Assembly (NCBI GenBank): GCA_018883265.1
Contig: VEQK01000009.1
Location: forward strand, 1-52,959
Length of the DNA: 52,959 nucleotides
Source of the DNA: Rhodocyclaceae bacterium
GTDB lineage: Bacteria; Pseudomonadota; Gammaproteobacteria; Burkholderiales; Rhodocyclaceae
Direction: 5' to 3'
The notes beneath the pieces are model-generated. The model was not told the DNA's origin. It saw only the letters and a program-made list of their open reading frames with translations, and did no database searches. Position 1 is the stretch's first letter. Every line of letters begins with the position of its first letter. Both the position numbers and the translations under genes were made by a program. Shown here one piece after another: positions 1 through 8,419 of this stretch.

Positions 1-111
1 CGAATCTGCGCCCAGATCATCCACGAATGACGATTCATTCTTCACGTCTGCTTCGTTGACGCCGAGTTGTTCGGCTACGATCTTTTTGACGCGCTGTTCG
101 ATGTTATCCAT
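1..111 (-). CDS. acpP: Acyl carrier protein, 5' part only
   Basis: This is the first 37 codons of the acyl carrier protein, which carries growing acyl chains on a 4'-phosphopantetheine arm in type II fatty-acid synthesis. The N-terminus reads [18 protein letters not shown], and the visible part ends in G-A-D-S. The last complete codon (bases 3-1) is the serine that receives the cofactor, so the window edge cuts the gene at its functional residue. The start is the ATG at 111-109, with an AGGAG Shine-Dalgarno about seven bases upstream. It is the last gene of the plsX-fabH-fabD-fabG series but sits 110 bases past fabG with its own promoter, in line with the high level at which ACP is made. Confidence 0.97.
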   Translation of the reverse strand, partial: MDNIEQRVKKIVAEQLGVNEADVKNESSFVDDLGADS

Positions 112-157
112 TGAAGCTCCTATTACCTTCTAAGTAGGTGGTGGAAAAGCAGGTTGT

Positions 158-186
158 ATTCTACCAAAACAGAGAAAAGCGGGAAA
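158..186 (-). promoter_or_regulatory. Sigma-70-type promoter for acpP
   Basis: On the minus strand an extended -10 (TGGTAGAAT, hexamer at 163-158) lies 17 bases downstream of a weak -35, TTTCCC (186-181). It falls in the fabG-acpP gap and would give a leader of about 40 bases. The -35 is poor, and the TG extension may compensate. Confidence 0.6.
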
Positions 187-221
187 CTATCCTGAAACTT
201 TCCTGTGTGCAGTGCAAAAAA

Positions 222-962
222 TTACGGCAGGTACATGCCGCCGTTAACATGGATCGTTGAACCTGTCACATACGACGCGGCCGGCGATACCAGGAAAGCA
301 ACCGCTGCTGCGATGTCTTCCGGGGTGCCCAGACGGCCCAGCGGAATATTACCCAACAAGGCGGTCTTCTGGCTTTCGTCCAGCGCCTTGGTCATATCGG
401 TGTCGATAAAGCCCGGGGCCACGCAATTGACCGTAATGCCGCGGCTACCGAGTTCACGGGCCAGCGACCGGGTCATGCCGCTCACCCCCGCCTTGGCGGC
501 GCAGTAGTTGGCCTGACCGGCATTACCGGCATGACCAACCACCGACGTGATATTCACGATGCGCCCCGTGCGCGCCTTCATCATGCCGCGCATGACGGCG
601 CGACACATGCGGAAGACAGACTTCAGGTTGGTGTCGAGCACATCATCCCAGTCTTCGTCCTTCATACGCATGGCCAGCGTATCGCGCGTAATACCCGCGT
701 TATTGACCAGCACCGTGATGGCCGAGCCGGTTTTAGTTTCGATATCCGCAATCAACGCGTCAACGCCAGCGGCATTCCGCACGTCCAGTGCAGCGCCCCA
801 CCCTGCACCGCCAGCGGCCTTGATGGCCTCGGAAATGCTGGAGGCACCAGATTCGCTGGTGGCGGTGCCGATCACGGTCATGCCCTGACGGGTCAGTTCC
901 ATGGCGATGGCGCGGCCAATGCCGCGCGAAGCGCCGGTGACGAGTGCAACTGTGGCAGTCAT
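222..962 (-). CDS. fabG: 3-oxoacyl-[acyl-carrier-protein] reductase
   Basis: FabG makes the first reduction of the fatty-acid elongation cycle, turning 3-oxoacyl-ACP into 3-hydroxyacyl-ACP with NADPH in the cytosol. The 246-residue protein is a classical short-chain dehydrogenase: the nucleotide motif GASRGIG is at residues 10-16, NNAG at 87-90, catalytic Ser140, and the Y-x3-K pair at Tyr153 and Lys157. The C-terminus has the family's S-x-I-H-V-N-G-G-M-Y ending. Length and spacing match E. coli FabG (244 residues). It starts 11 bases after fabD ends, so the two are probably co-transcribed; the next gene is acpP, the protein that carries its substrate. Confidence 0.97.
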   Translation of the reverse strand: MTATVALVTGASRGIGRAIAMELTRQGMTVIGTATSESGASSISEAIKAAGGAGWGAALDVRNAAGVDALIADIETKTGSAITVLVNNAGITRDTLAMRMKDEDWDDVLDTNLKSVFRMCRAVMRGMMKARTGRIVNITSVVGHAGNAGQANYCAAKAGVSGMTRSLARELGSRGITVNCVAPGFIDTDMTKALDESQKTALLGNIPLGRLGTPEDIAAAVAFLVSPAASYVTGSTIHVNGGMYLP

Positions 963-973
963 AAGTGATTTCC

Positions 974-1900
974 TTAACTCAGGGAAAGATTGGCATTGAC
1001 CGATTCGGCATCGGCCAGTGCAACACCGGTAATACCGTCAGCACAACGCTTGGTCAGACCGGCCAGCACCTTACCCGGACCGCATTCTGCTGCGGTGGCA
1101 ACGCCCATCGAGGCCATTTTCTGGATGATCTCGACCCAGCGCACCGGCTTGGCGGCCTGGCGTACTAGGGCGTCTTTGATCCTGGCCGGATCGGTTTCAA
1201 TGGCGACATCGACGTTGTTGATCACGGGAATCGTCGGCGTTACGACGGCAATATCCGCCAGAGCAACGGCCAGACGATCCGCGGCGGGCTTGAGCAACGA
1301 CGAATGGAACGGTGCCGACACCGGCAGCAGTACGGCGCGCTTCGCACCGCGGGCCTTACAGGCTTCACAGGCGCGTTCAACGGCGCCCTTGTGACCGGCA
1401 ATCACCGTTTGACCCGGTGCGTTGAAGTTCACAGGCTCAACCACTTCACCTTGCGCCGCATCAGCACAGGCGGCGGCGATGCCGTCATCGTCCAGACCCA
1501 GAATCGCCGCCATGGCACCTGTACCTGCCGGCACAGCTTCTTGCATGGCAGCGGCACGCAGACGCACCAGCGGCACGGCATCAGACAGCTTCAGCGCGCC
1601 GGCAGCCACCAGCGCCGAGTACTCGCCCAGACTATGACCCGCAACCACGGCCGGTGTTTTACCGCCGAGATTTTCCCACAGACGCCAGGCAGCGACACCG
1701 GCGGTGAGCATGATCGGTTGTGTATTGACCGTGAGCGCCAGCTTCTCGGCCGGGCCTTCGGCAACCATCGTCCACAGGTCCTCCCCCAATGCTGCCGAGG
1801 CTTCATCAAAGGTAGCGCGCACGACCGGCGCATCGCCATAGGCGGCCATCATGCCGACCGACTGAGAACCCTGACCGGGAAATACGAAAGCGAACGACAT
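974..1900 (-). CDS. fabD: Malonyl-CoA:ACP transacylase
   Basis: FabD moves malonyl groups from CoA to ACP, supplying the extender unit for fatty-acid synthesis. In the 308-residue sequence the N-terminal F-P-G-Q-G-S-Q motif is at residues 7-13. The nucleophile elbow GHSLGE places catalytic Ser90, and the partner histidine is His199 in the APFHSS motif. An arginine near residue 113-115 fits the malonate carboxylate-binding position. Length is typical (E. coli 309). The gene lies 14 bases after fabH and 11 before fabG on the same strand, inside the fab operon. Confidence 0.97.
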   Translation of the reverse strand: MSFAFVFPGQGSQSVGMMAAYGDAPVVRATFDEASAALGEDLWTMVAEGPAEKLALTVNTQPIMLTAGVAAWRLWENLGGKTPAVVAGHSLGEYSALVAAGALKLSDAVPLVRLRAAAMQEAVPAGTGAMAAILGLDDDGIAAACADAAQGEVVEPVNFNAPGQTVIAGHKGAVERACEACKARGAKRAVLLPVSAPFHSSLLKPAADRLAVALADIAVVTPTIPVINNVDVAIETDPARIKDALVRQAAKPVRWVEIIQKMASMGVATAAECGPGKVLAGLTKRCADGITGVALADAESVNANLSLS

Positions 1901-1914
1901 ATTGTTCTCCAGAA

Positions 1915-2889
1915 TTAATACTTGAGCAGCACGCTGCCCCAGGTAAAGCCGCCGCCGACGCCTTGCAACATAAGGGTCTGGCCACGCTTGACGCGACCAT
2001 CTTTCACGGCCTCATCCATAGCCAACGGCACCGAGGCCGCCGAGGTATTGCCATGATGATCCACGGTAATGATCACGCGATCCGACGTGAGTGACAGACG
2101 CTTACCGATGGCATCGATGATGCGCACATTGGCTTGATGCGGAATGAGCCAGTCGATCTGAGCTGGTGATATGCCGGCGGATTCGCAACATTCAATCGCG
2201 CTATCCGACAATGCACGCACGGCAAACTTGAAAACCGCCTGACCGTCCATGCGCAGGAACGGGTCACCAATGACCTGACCGCTATGCACCTGACCCGGCA
2301 CATTGAGAATATCGGATTGAGAACCATCGGCATGCAACGAAGTCGCCAGAATACCCGGCGTATCGCTGGCCTTCAGCACCACCGCGCCGGCGCCATCGCC
2401 AAACAGTACGCAGGTGCCGCGGTCTTCCCAGTCCATGATGCGCGAGAATACTTCAGCACCAACGACCAGCGCCGTTTTGTGGCTACCGGAACGGATAAAT
2501 TTCTCGGCAATGGTCAGGGCATACACAAATCCTGAACAGACCGCTTGAACGTCAAAGGCCGTCGCACCCACGTTACCCAGCTTGCCCTGCATCAAGCAGG
2601 CGGTGCTCGGAAAAATCATGTCGGGCGTTGAAGTCGCCACGATGATCAGATCCAGATCCTTGGCATCCAAACCCGCATCGGCCAGTGCGCGGCGCGAAGC
2701 TTCTTCAGCCAGCATGCTGGACGTCACGCCTTCCGGCGCATGGTGACGCGAGGCGATCCCGGTACGGGTGACGATCCAGTCGTCGCTGGAATCCAATCCC
2801 TTTTCTTTAATCAGTGCTTCGTTAGAAATCGGTGCGCCCGGCAGATAACTACCGATACCGGCGAGCTGGGCGTAAATCGTTTGTGCCAT
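1915..2889 (-). CDS. fabH: 3-oxoacyl-ACP synthase III
   Basis: FabH starts each fatty-acid chain by condensing acetyl-CoA with malonyl-ACP. The 324-residue thiolase-fold protein shows the catalytic triad of the family: Cys118 in VQAVCSGF, His251 in IPHQAN, and Asn281 in HHGNTSA. The N-terminal R-T-G-I motif is also present. The ATG overlaps the stop of plsX by one base (TGATG), which points to translational coupling and fits the common plsX-fabH pairing. Product inhibition of FabH by acyl-ACP is known in the family; nothing in this sequence shows a transcriptional operator. Confidence 0.97.
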   Translation of the reverse strand: MAQTIYAQLAGIGSYLPGAPISNEALIKEKGLDSSDDWIVTRTGIASRHHAPEGVTSSMLAEEASRRALADAGLDAKDLDLIIVATSTPDMIFPSTACLMQGKLGNVGATAFDVQAVCSGFVYALTIAEKFIRSGSHKTALVVGAEVFSRIMDWEDRGTCVLFGDGAGAVVLKASDTPGILATSLHADGSQSDILNVPGQVHSGQVIGDPFLRMDGQAVFKFAVRALSDSAIECCESAGISPAQIDWLIPHQANVRIIDAIGKRLSLTSDRVIITVDHHGNTSAASVPLAMDEAVKDGRVKRGQTLMLQGVGGGFTWGSVLLKY

Positions 2890-3962
2890 CAGGCATCTCC
2901 CGTTGCATCATCGTCCTTGGCAGGATCTTTGAGCAACGCTGCAGTGGTTGAAGCGGTATAGCGGGACACGCGATGCGCGATCTTTTCGATCACACCATTC
3001 TCCGCTTCATGATAAGCCTCTCGGATAGCATAGCCAAAGGCAAAAGCGTCAGCCGAACCGTGGCTCTTGATGACCGTGCCTTTAAGGCCGAGCAACGTAG
3101 CGCCGTTGTAGCGCCGATGATCCAGGCGTTTTTTGAAACGGCTGAGCACGGGCAATGCCATCAGGGCGATCAGACGAGTGAGCAAATTCCGTTCGAACTC
3201 TTCGCGCAGAAAGCGTCCTAACATCTGCGCAAGCCCCTCGGAAACTTTAAGTGCCACGTTGCCGACAAATCCGTCACAGACGACGATATCCGCTTCGCCC
3301 TTATAGACGCCGTCACCCTCGACATTGCCGACAAAATTCAGATCGGTGGCGCGCAGCAATTCGGCCGCCTGTTTGACGACCTCATTCCCCTTGATGTCTT
3401 CTTCACCAATATTGAGGAGCCCGACGCGCGGCTCGGCAATGTGCTGCACGGCATTCGTGAGTATCGAACCCATGATGCCGAACTGCAGCAGGTGCTCGGC
3501 CGTACAGTCCACGTTGGCGCCGAGATCCAGCAGACGGGTCTGACCAGTCATGGTGGGGACCGCTGTACAGATGGCCGGGCGATCAATCCCGGGCAACATC
3601 TTGAGCACAAAACGGGAGATCGCCATCAGGGCGCCGGTATTACCGGCTGACACGCAGGCATCCACCTCTCCGGATTTCACCAGATTGATGGCCACACGCA
3701 TCGACGAATCTTTTTTATTGCGCAGGGCGAGCGCCGGTGGCTCATCCATTCCCACGACTTCACTGGCGTGAACAATGTGCAACCGGTCACGAACCGACTT
3801 GTCCGGCGATGCGCGCCGCAGTCGATTTTCCAGAGGGCTGGATTTACCAACCAGTGTCAATTCGACATTGGGAAATTCGGCTGCAAAAGCTAATGCAGCG
3901 GCAACCGTGACCTTGGGGCCATGGTCGCCACCCATACAGTCAATCGCGATTTTGACGGTCAT
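2889..3962 (-). CDS. plsX: Phosphate acyltransferase PlsX
   Basis: PlsX makes acyl-phosphate from acyl-ACP and phosphate. PlsY then uses acyl-phosphate to acylate glycerol-3-phosphate, so the gene links fatty-acid synthesis to phospholipid synthesis. The 357-residue protein starts with the family signature [11 protein letters not shown] and has the conserved [10 protein letters not shown] segment near residue 125. Length is close to E. coli PlsX (356). It lies 55 bases after rpmF and overlaps fabH, the usual arrangement from rpmF through fabH. The C-terminal tail, rich in K and D after about residue 345, is not conserved in the family. Confidence 0.96.
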   Translation of the reverse strand: MTVKIAIDCMGGDHGPKVTVAAALAFAAEFPNVELTLVGKSSPLENRLRRASPDKSVRDRLHIVHASEVVGMDEPPALALRNKKDSSMRVAINLVKSGEVDACVSAGNTGALMAISRFVLKMLPGIDRPAICTAVPTMTGQTRLLDLGANVDCTAEHLLQFGIMGSILTNAVQHIAEPRVGLLNIGEEDIKGNEVVKQAAELLRATDLNFVGNVEGDGVYKGEADIVVCDGFVGNVALKVSEGLAQMLGRFLREEFERNLLTRLIALMALPVLSRFKKRLDHRRYNGATLLGLKGTVIKSHGSADAFAFGYAIREAYHEAENGVIEKIAHRVSRYTASTTAALLKDPAKDDDATGDA

Positions 3963-4017
3963 ATCCAGTCAAAGGTCACGTTGAATCATGGTCAGGTAAA
4001 AAGCCTGACCTGCCTGA

Positions 4018-4197
4018 TCAGGCCTCGGTCGTCTTGACAACCTTCTTGCCGCGGTAAACACCTGACGGCGAAATGTGGTGACGACGATGCACTTCACCGG
4101 TCGTCGGCTCGATGGCCAACGGCGGATTGCTCAGCGAATCATGAGCACGATGCATACCGCGCTTGGACGGGGATTTTTTGTTCTGTTGAACTGCCAT
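4018..4197 (-). CDS. rpmF: 50S ribosomal protein L32
   Basis: L32 is a small basic protein of the large ribosomal subunit. The 59-residue product begins [20 protein letters not shown], the standard L32 start, with the basic segment [16 protein letters not shown] in the C-terminal half. The zinc-binding cysteines found in some L32 forms are absent, as in other proteobacteria (the C-minus type). An upstream in-frame reading exists, but the ATG at 4197 gives exactly the family length. It sits between the DUF177 gene and plsX, the order conserved in many proteobacteria, tying ribosome production to lipid synthesis. Confidence 0.97.
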   Translation of the reverse strand: MAVQQNKKSPSKRGMHRAHDSLSNPPLAIEPTTGEVHRRHHISPSGVYRGKKVVKTTEA

Positions 4198-4271
4198 TTT
4201 GATACTCCTGATTAAATCGTTACTGCGACTGCTCTGCCAGAGTATTCTCCGACAAAATCGACACCTAGACG

Positions 4272-4796
4272 TTAGTGTTTCAACGTCTTCAGTTGCGCCA
4301 ACGCTGCGAACGGATGATCGTCGGCCGTTTCGTCCACCGGAATCGGTAGCGCACAATCCGCATGCATGGGCACGATCGGCAGTGAAAGCATCAACTCGTC
4401 TTCCACAAACTCCAACGTAAGCACACGCGCCGGATCCGGCATCGGGAGATATTCGACCATGTCGGCGTTCGAATCTTCTTCGAGCGCATCAAGGCGTTCC
4501 AACTCCGTCTCGTTCGCCACCCACGTCACCTTGTGCTCATGGTCGATCACCACGGTCACCGGTTGCAGGCAACGCTGACAGGACTGCTCCAGATGCGCCG
4601 ATAGCCTGAGGGTCATGCTGGGTCGCCTGTCTGCGTTAAACGCAGCCTGCAACTGAACCTTAACCACTCCTGACTTGGCGACGAGCAAATCTACCAGACG
4701 CGTAAAATCCGACACCGGCACATCACCGTGCCAGGCAAAGGCCTCGCGCGCGGTAACGGTCGGGTCAAAACTTTCCGGCAAACCGGCAGATGACAT
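4272..4796 (-). CDS. DUF177 (YceD) family protein
   Basis: This 174-residue protein belongs to the DUF177/YceD family (E. coli YceD, 173 residues), whose gene nearly always precedes rpmF. Plant and bacterial members have been linked to 23S rRNA accumulation, but the biochemical role here is not shown by the sequence. The family mark is the C-x-x-C motif in S-C-Q-R-C-L-Q-P-V near residues 93-101. The C-terminal half is acidic and ends with the conserved pattern in which F-A-A-L-A-Q-L-K precedes the stop. It is divergent from maf and 74 bases upstream of rpmF, and is probably the first gene of the lipid operon. Confidence 0.9.
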   Translation of the reverse strand: MSSAGLPESFDPTVTAREAFAWHGDVPVSDFTRLVDLLVAKSGVVKVQLQAAFNADRRPSMTLRLSAHLEQSCQRCLQPVTVVIDHEHKVTWVANETELERLDALEEDSNADMVEYLPMPDPARVLTLEFVEDELMLSLPIVPMHADCALPIPVDETADDHPFAALAQLKTLKH

Positions 4797-4824
4797 CCAG
4801 ATCTGTCCCGTTGAAAAACGGCGA

Positions 4825-4853
4825 ATGATACCATTCGCAGGCCGGATTGTTGA
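4825..4853 (-). promoter_or_regulatory. Promoter for the DUF177-rpmF-plsX-fab operon
   Basis: The minus strand carries an extended -10 (TGGTATCAT, hexamer at 4830-4825). Seventeen bases upstream is TCAACA (4853-4848), which matches four of six -35 positions. It lies in the 105-base divergent gap before maf and would start transcription about 20 bases before the DUF177 start codon. Confidence 0.5.
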
Positions 4854-4901
4854 GCATTTTCTTGCAATTCAGGCAGCCAACCCATTGAAAGCGCACCAAA
4901 C

Positions 4902-5528
4902 ATGACTTCGCAGATGTCCGCTCACGCCCCCCGAAGACTGATCCTCGGCTCCAGCTCGGTTTATCGCCGCGGGCTGCTGGAACGGCTGGGGCTGCCCTTC
5001 GAGGTCATGAGCCCCGATATTGATGAATCAGCCCACCCCGGCGAGCACCCGGCGGCCCTGGCCCGGCGCCTCGCCCGGGAAAAAGCCCGCGTCATTGCCG
5101 CCGGTCTGCCACCGGGCCAGAAAGATGCCCTCATTATCGGTAGCGACCAGGTCGCCGTTCTGGGCGATCAGGCCTACGGCAAACCCGGCAACCATGCCAA
5201 TGCGGTCGCCCAGTTACAGGTCCTGAGTGGTCAGGTGGTCGTCTTTGAAACTGCCCTTTGCCTCTACGATGCGGCTGCCGACCGGTTTTTTGAAGAGTTG
5301 GTCAGCACCGAGGTCGAATTCCGTGACCTCACGCTGGTAGAGATTGAAGCCTATCTCGGGCGGGAACCGGCCTATGACTGTGCCGGGTCGGCTAAATCCG
5401 AGGGATTGGGCATTGCACTGCTCGAGCGGCTGTCCGGTGACGACCCGACGGCGCTCATCGGTTTGCCGCTCATTGCCCTCTGCCGGCTCTTGCATCAGGC
5501 CGGCGTTAACCCGCTAACCGGCGCCTGA
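4902..5528 (+). CDS. Maf-type nucleotide pyrophosphatase (YceF-like)
   Basis: Maf proteins hydrolyse non-canonical or modified nucleoside triphosphates. The YceF subgroup, which sits next to yceD-rpmF in E. coli, prefers m7GTP, and both location and sequence fit that subgroup here. The 208-residue protein has the N-terminal S-S-S-x-x-R-R-x-L-L motif near residues 17-25, the S-D-Q-V metal-site motif near residue 82, and a C-terminal G-L-P-L-x-x-L motif. A second in-frame ATG 12 bases in gives a start nearer the family's usual one, so the first four residues are uncertain. Substrate preference is inference from subgroup and position. Confidence 0.92.
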   Translation: MTSQMSAHAPRRLILGSSSVYRRGLLERLGLPFEVMSPDIDESAHPGEHPAALARRLAREKARVIAAGLPPGQKDALIIGSDQVAVLGDQAYGKPGNHANAVAQLQVLSGQVVVFETALCLYDAAADRFFEELVSTEVEFRDLTLVEIEAYLGREPAYDCAGSAKSEGLGIALLERLSGDDPTALIGLPLIALCRLLHQAGVNPLTGA

Positions 5529-5542
5529 GTCGCCCGAGGCGA

Positions 5543-6283
5543 ATGACCCAAGCTGCCCTGCACCTGATTCCGGTCCCGCTATCCGAGTTGAGCGAGGCCG
5601 ACCCGACACGGGTTCTGCCGGCAAGCGTGGTGCCGATCATCCGTGATCTGCGACATTTTGTTGTGGAAAACGCCAAAAGCGCCCGCGCCTTCCTCAAAAC
5701 CGTTGGCATGCCCGTGCCGATTGCTGAACTGGATATCCGGGAACTACCGGGGCGCGGCAAGATCGGCAAATCCGACGCGCAGACCGGGGATTGGGATGCG
5801 CTGCTGGCCCCGCTGGCATCGGGAACGCCGATCGGGCTTCTGTCCGAAGCTGGCTGCCCGGCCGTTGCCGACCCGGGATCCGAGCTGGTCCATCGCGCTC
5901 ATGAGCGGGCTTACCGGGTCGTTCCCCACATCGGCCCCTCATCCATCCTGCTGGCGCTCATGGCATCCGGCCTGGGCGGCCAGCAATTTGCATTCCAAGG
6001 GTACCTGCCGCAGGACGAGAACGAACGCAAACAGGCCATAATCCGCCTGGAAAATGCCTCTAAAAGTTCAGATCAGACACAGATCGTGATTGAAACACCG
6101 TATCGCAACCTGGTCTTGTTCGAAACATTGCTCAAACAGCTGCGTCCGGATACCCGACTGTGCATCGCGATGGCTCTGACCACGCCGGAGGAGCTGATCT
6201 GTACTCGCCCCGTCAGTGCCTGGCAGAAAATCCCTGCGCCGGCTTTCGAGAAGCGGCCAACTGTCTTTCTATTCAAACTATAA
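5543..6283 (+). CDS. SAM-dependent methyltransferase, tetrapyrrole-methylase fold (RsmI-like)
   Basis: The 246-residue protein is a tetrapyrrole-methylase-fold enzyme. The central G-L-L-S-E-A-G-C-P-A-V-A-D-P-G segment resembles the SAM-binding loop of RsmI, the 16S rRNA C1402 ribose methyltransferase. Other RsmI-like parts are H-I-G-P-S-S-I-L-L-A-L and a Q-G-Y-L-P segment. The RsmI N-terminal motif is altered and the protein ends without RsmI's C-terminal domain, so it is a paralogous branch often found beside maf in betaproteobacteria. Substrate unknown. It follows maf by 14 bases and is probably in the same transcript, and runs convergent to the HAD gene. Confidence 0.85.
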   Translation: MTQAALHLIPVPLSELSEADPTRVLPASVVPIIRDLRHFVVENAKSARAFLKTVGMPVPIAELDIRELPGRGKIGKSDAQTGDWDALLAPLASGTPIGLLSEAGCPAVADPGSELVHRAHERAYRVVPHIGPSSILLALMASGLGGQQFAFQGYLPQDENERKQAIIRLENASKSSDQTQIVIETPYRNLVLFETLLKQLRPDTRLCIAMALTTPEELICTRPVSAWQKIPAPAFEKRPTVFLFKL

Positions 6284-6290
6284 CAACAGG

Positions 6291-6950
6291 TTAGCCGGAC
6301 TTCTTCATCCAGTCTGCAATGTCTGGAATTGAGTCGACCACCCCCACGGGCCGGCAGCGCAGTAGCGAATCCAGCCCGTGCGCTCCATGCGTAATCGCCA
6401 ATCCGTGGGCTCCGGCGTTGAGCGCCATCTGCAGGTCATGTGTCGTATCGCCGATCATCAGAGTTCGTTCCGGCGCCACGGCAAAATGATCCATGATCTC
6501 CAGCAGCATTTGCGGATCCGGTTTGCTCCGGGTTTCATCTGCTGTGCGGGTGATGTCGAAATACGCACCCAAGCCGCTATGCCCCAGGGCCCTGTCCAGA
6601 CCGAGCCGACTCTTGCCAGTTGCCACGGCCAGCCAGCGGTGCTCGGCCTGGAGTCCCTTCAACAGGGCTTCCACTCCCTCAAAAAGACACAATTCGTGAT
6701 CGCCTGAGAGGTAATGCTTCCGGTAGGCATTGACCAGATCATCGTAGCGGTTTTCGTTCAGATCCGGCACCGCATACTGCAGCGCATCCCGCAGCCCCAT
6801 CCCGATCACATAACGCGCCTTTTCGTCATTCGGCGGCACGGCGCCAATCTCCCGGCTGGCCGCCTGAATGGCCTTGACGATGGCACCGGTGGAATCCAGT
6901 AATGTGCCGTCCCAGTCAAACACTACAAGATCATATTGCCGATTCTTCAT
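6291..6950 (-). CDS. HAD-family phosphatase (Gph/phosphoglycolate-phosphatase-like)
   Basis: The product is a haloacid-dehalogenase-superfamily hydrolase of about 219 residues. Motif I is F-D-W-D-G-T-L-L-D-S-T, with the nucleophile and acid aspartates two apart. Motif II is the T-G-K-S region, motif III is K-P-D-P, and motif IV is G-D-T-T-H-D. The cap lies between motifs I and II, as in phosphoglycolate phosphatases. Members next to rluC in other proteobacteria are annotated as Gph-like; the actual substrate is unknown. I chose the ATG at 6950. A TTG at 6962, directly after the rluC stop, would add four residues. Neither has a clear Shine-Dalgarno, suggesting coupling to rluC translation. Confidence 0.9.
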   Translation of the reverse strand: MKNRQYDLVVFDWDGTLLDSTGAIVKAIQAASREIGAVPPNDEKARYVIGMGLRDALQYAVPDLNENRYDDLVNAYRKHYLSGDHELCLFEGVEALLKGLQAEHRWLAVATGKSRLGLDRALGHSGLGAYFDITRTADETRSKPDPQMLLEIMDHFAVAPERTLMIGDTTHDLQMALNAGAHGLAITHGAHGLDSLLRCRPVGVVDSIPDIADWMKKSG

Positions 6951-6962
6951 GTAATTTATCAA

Positions 6963-7985
6963 CTATAAATTCGCACAATAATCCAGAAACGACCGGAGTT
7001 CGTCGGGCAGTGGTGCCCCGATTGCCAGCGGCTCACCGGTCACCGGGTGCTTGCAGCGCAGACTCCCTGCATGCAGAAACATCCGCGCCAGCAGACCGAC
7101 CGAGTCCAGCCGCTTATTGAGCGCAAAGTCGCCGTACTTGTCATCACCCACGATCGGATGCCCTAGACTGGCCAGATGCACCCGGATCTGGTGCGTCCGT
7201 CCGGTTTTTAGCTGGGCCTCGACGAGCGCAAAGCCCGGATATTGTTTCTTCAGGCGAAAATGCGTCTCTGCCGGGCGGGTTTCGGGATGGGTCAGGTCGC
7301 GCCCACGGGCGATCCGGACGCGCCGCTCACCCTCCGGGGTCAGATACTTATAGAGGGGGTCGGTCACCTTCAGGAGATTACCCGGTTTTGATCCGACCCC
7401 GCCTTCCCAGGTGCCCACCACCAGCGCCAGGTAGCGCTTGTCACCCTTCTGGCTGCGGAACATCTCGTGCATCCCCACCAGCGCTGCTCGACGCTTGGCA
7501 ACCAGCAACACCCCGGAGGTCTCCCGGTCCAGCCGGTGGGCCAGTTCCAGAAAACGCGCCTCGGGGCGCTGGGCCCTCAGGGCTTCAATCGCACCCCAGG
7601 CCAGGCCACTGCCTCCGTGCACCGCAATACCGCAGGGTTTATTAAGGGCGAGCAGGCTGTCATCCTCGTAGAGCACGGGCAGATCGACCTCCGGCGCAAC
7701 CGGTGGCCTGGATTCGACAAACGCGCTGACCCGGACAGGCGGTAACCGGAGCTCATCCCCCACGTTCAACCGCTGATCCGGTTGGCAGCGACCGCCGTTC
7801 ACCCTCACCTCGCCGCTACGGACGATCCGGTAAATACGGCTTTTGGGCACCCCCTTGAGATGCCGCAGCAGATAGTTATCGAGGCGTTGTCCGGCCTCAT
7901 CTTCAGTAATCTGGCGGCGTTCGACCCCGGATGATGCAGTTTTTTTAACTAAAACGCTTGCGGACGGTTGATTACTGCGTGACAT
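6963..7985 (-). CDS. rluC: 23S rRNA pseudouridine synthase (RluC type)
   Basis: RluC isomerises uridines of 23S rRNA (955, 2504 and 2580 in E. coli) to pseudouridine. The 340-residue protein has an N-terminal S4 RNA-binding domain (about residues 33-95) followed by the RluA/RluC catalytic domain. The catalytic aspartate is Asp153 in H-R-L-D-R-E-T-S-G, and K-x-Y-x-A and R-x-H-Q-I-R-V-H motifs follow. It is divergent from rne, as in E. coli, with the RNase E promoter overlapping its start codon. The HAD gene follows directly. RluC rather than RluA is supported by the S4 domain and by the rne neighbour. Confidence 0.95.
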   Translation of the reverse strand: MSRSNQPSASVLVKKTASSGVERRQITEDEAGQRLDNYLLRHLKGVPKSRIYRIVRSGEVRVNGGRCQPDQRLNVGDELRLPPVRVSAFVESRPPVAPEVDLPVLYEDDSLLALNKPCGIAVHGGSGLAWGAIEALRAQRPEARFLELAHRLDRETSGVLLVAKRRAALVGMHEMFRSQKGDKRYLALVVGTWEGGVGSKPGNLLKVTDPLYKYLTPEGERRVRIARGRDLTHPETRPAETHFRLKKQYPGFALVEAQLKTGRTHQIRVHLASLGHPIVGDDKYGDFALNKRLDSVGLLARMFLHAGSLRCKHPVTGEPLAIGAPLPDELRSFLDYCANL

Positions 7986-7995
7986 GGCTTATACT
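7968..7995 (+). promoter_or_regulatory. Promoter of rne, overlapping the rluC start
   Basis: TTGATT (7968-7973) and TATACT (7990-7995) are 16 bases apart and match sigma-70 boxes well. Transcription would begin near 8002. The spacer contains the rluC start codon (7985-7983, minus strand), so polymerase bound here would obstruct rluC expression. E. coli rne/rluC has a comparable divergent layout. Confidence 0.7.
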
Positions 7996-8419
7996 TTACA
8001 CGTTTGTGCTGCCAGCAGGTGGGTTTGCGACACGTCGTAACACCAGCCTGCCCGGAACCCCGAGCCAAAATCGCCTCAGGCGAGTTCGAGATTCGAGGGG
8101 TCTGTCGCAGCCGAACCGGGCCATGACGACTCGCCCAGACGAACACAAGCAGCCGTCACCGACTGACACACGCCCGGCGTATGCAGTCCCGAATGCAGTC
8201 ATGGCAGATGCGCGCCGGTTTCGGCCAGGCACCTTCTGCCGGTTTCAGACCGGTTCACCTTGTCCGAACGTCCGGCTTGGGATCCTCCAGAGGATATCCC
8301 CTGCCTCGCCCTGAGAGCACGCCGCCCGGAAAGCCCTGAACCAGTCCAGGTCTCAGTCCGACCCCGTCGGCTGCCACCTGCGGGATTGCCCGCGCCGGTG
8401 CTTTTGGAGCACCAACGCA
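7996..8419 (+). promoter_or_regulatory. Long 5' leader of rne (no gene seen)
   Basis: This stretch of roughly 420 bases separates the putative rne promoter from the rne start codon. I see no convincing reading frame in it. It is rich in short complementary segments. In E. coli the 361-base rne leader folds into hairpins through which RNase E represses its own synthesis. Length and position here suggest the same kind of autoregulation, but I cannot show a matching hairpin by eye. The bases before the start (TTTTGGAGCACCAACGCA) include a GGAG Shine-Dalgarno. Confidence 0.55.
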
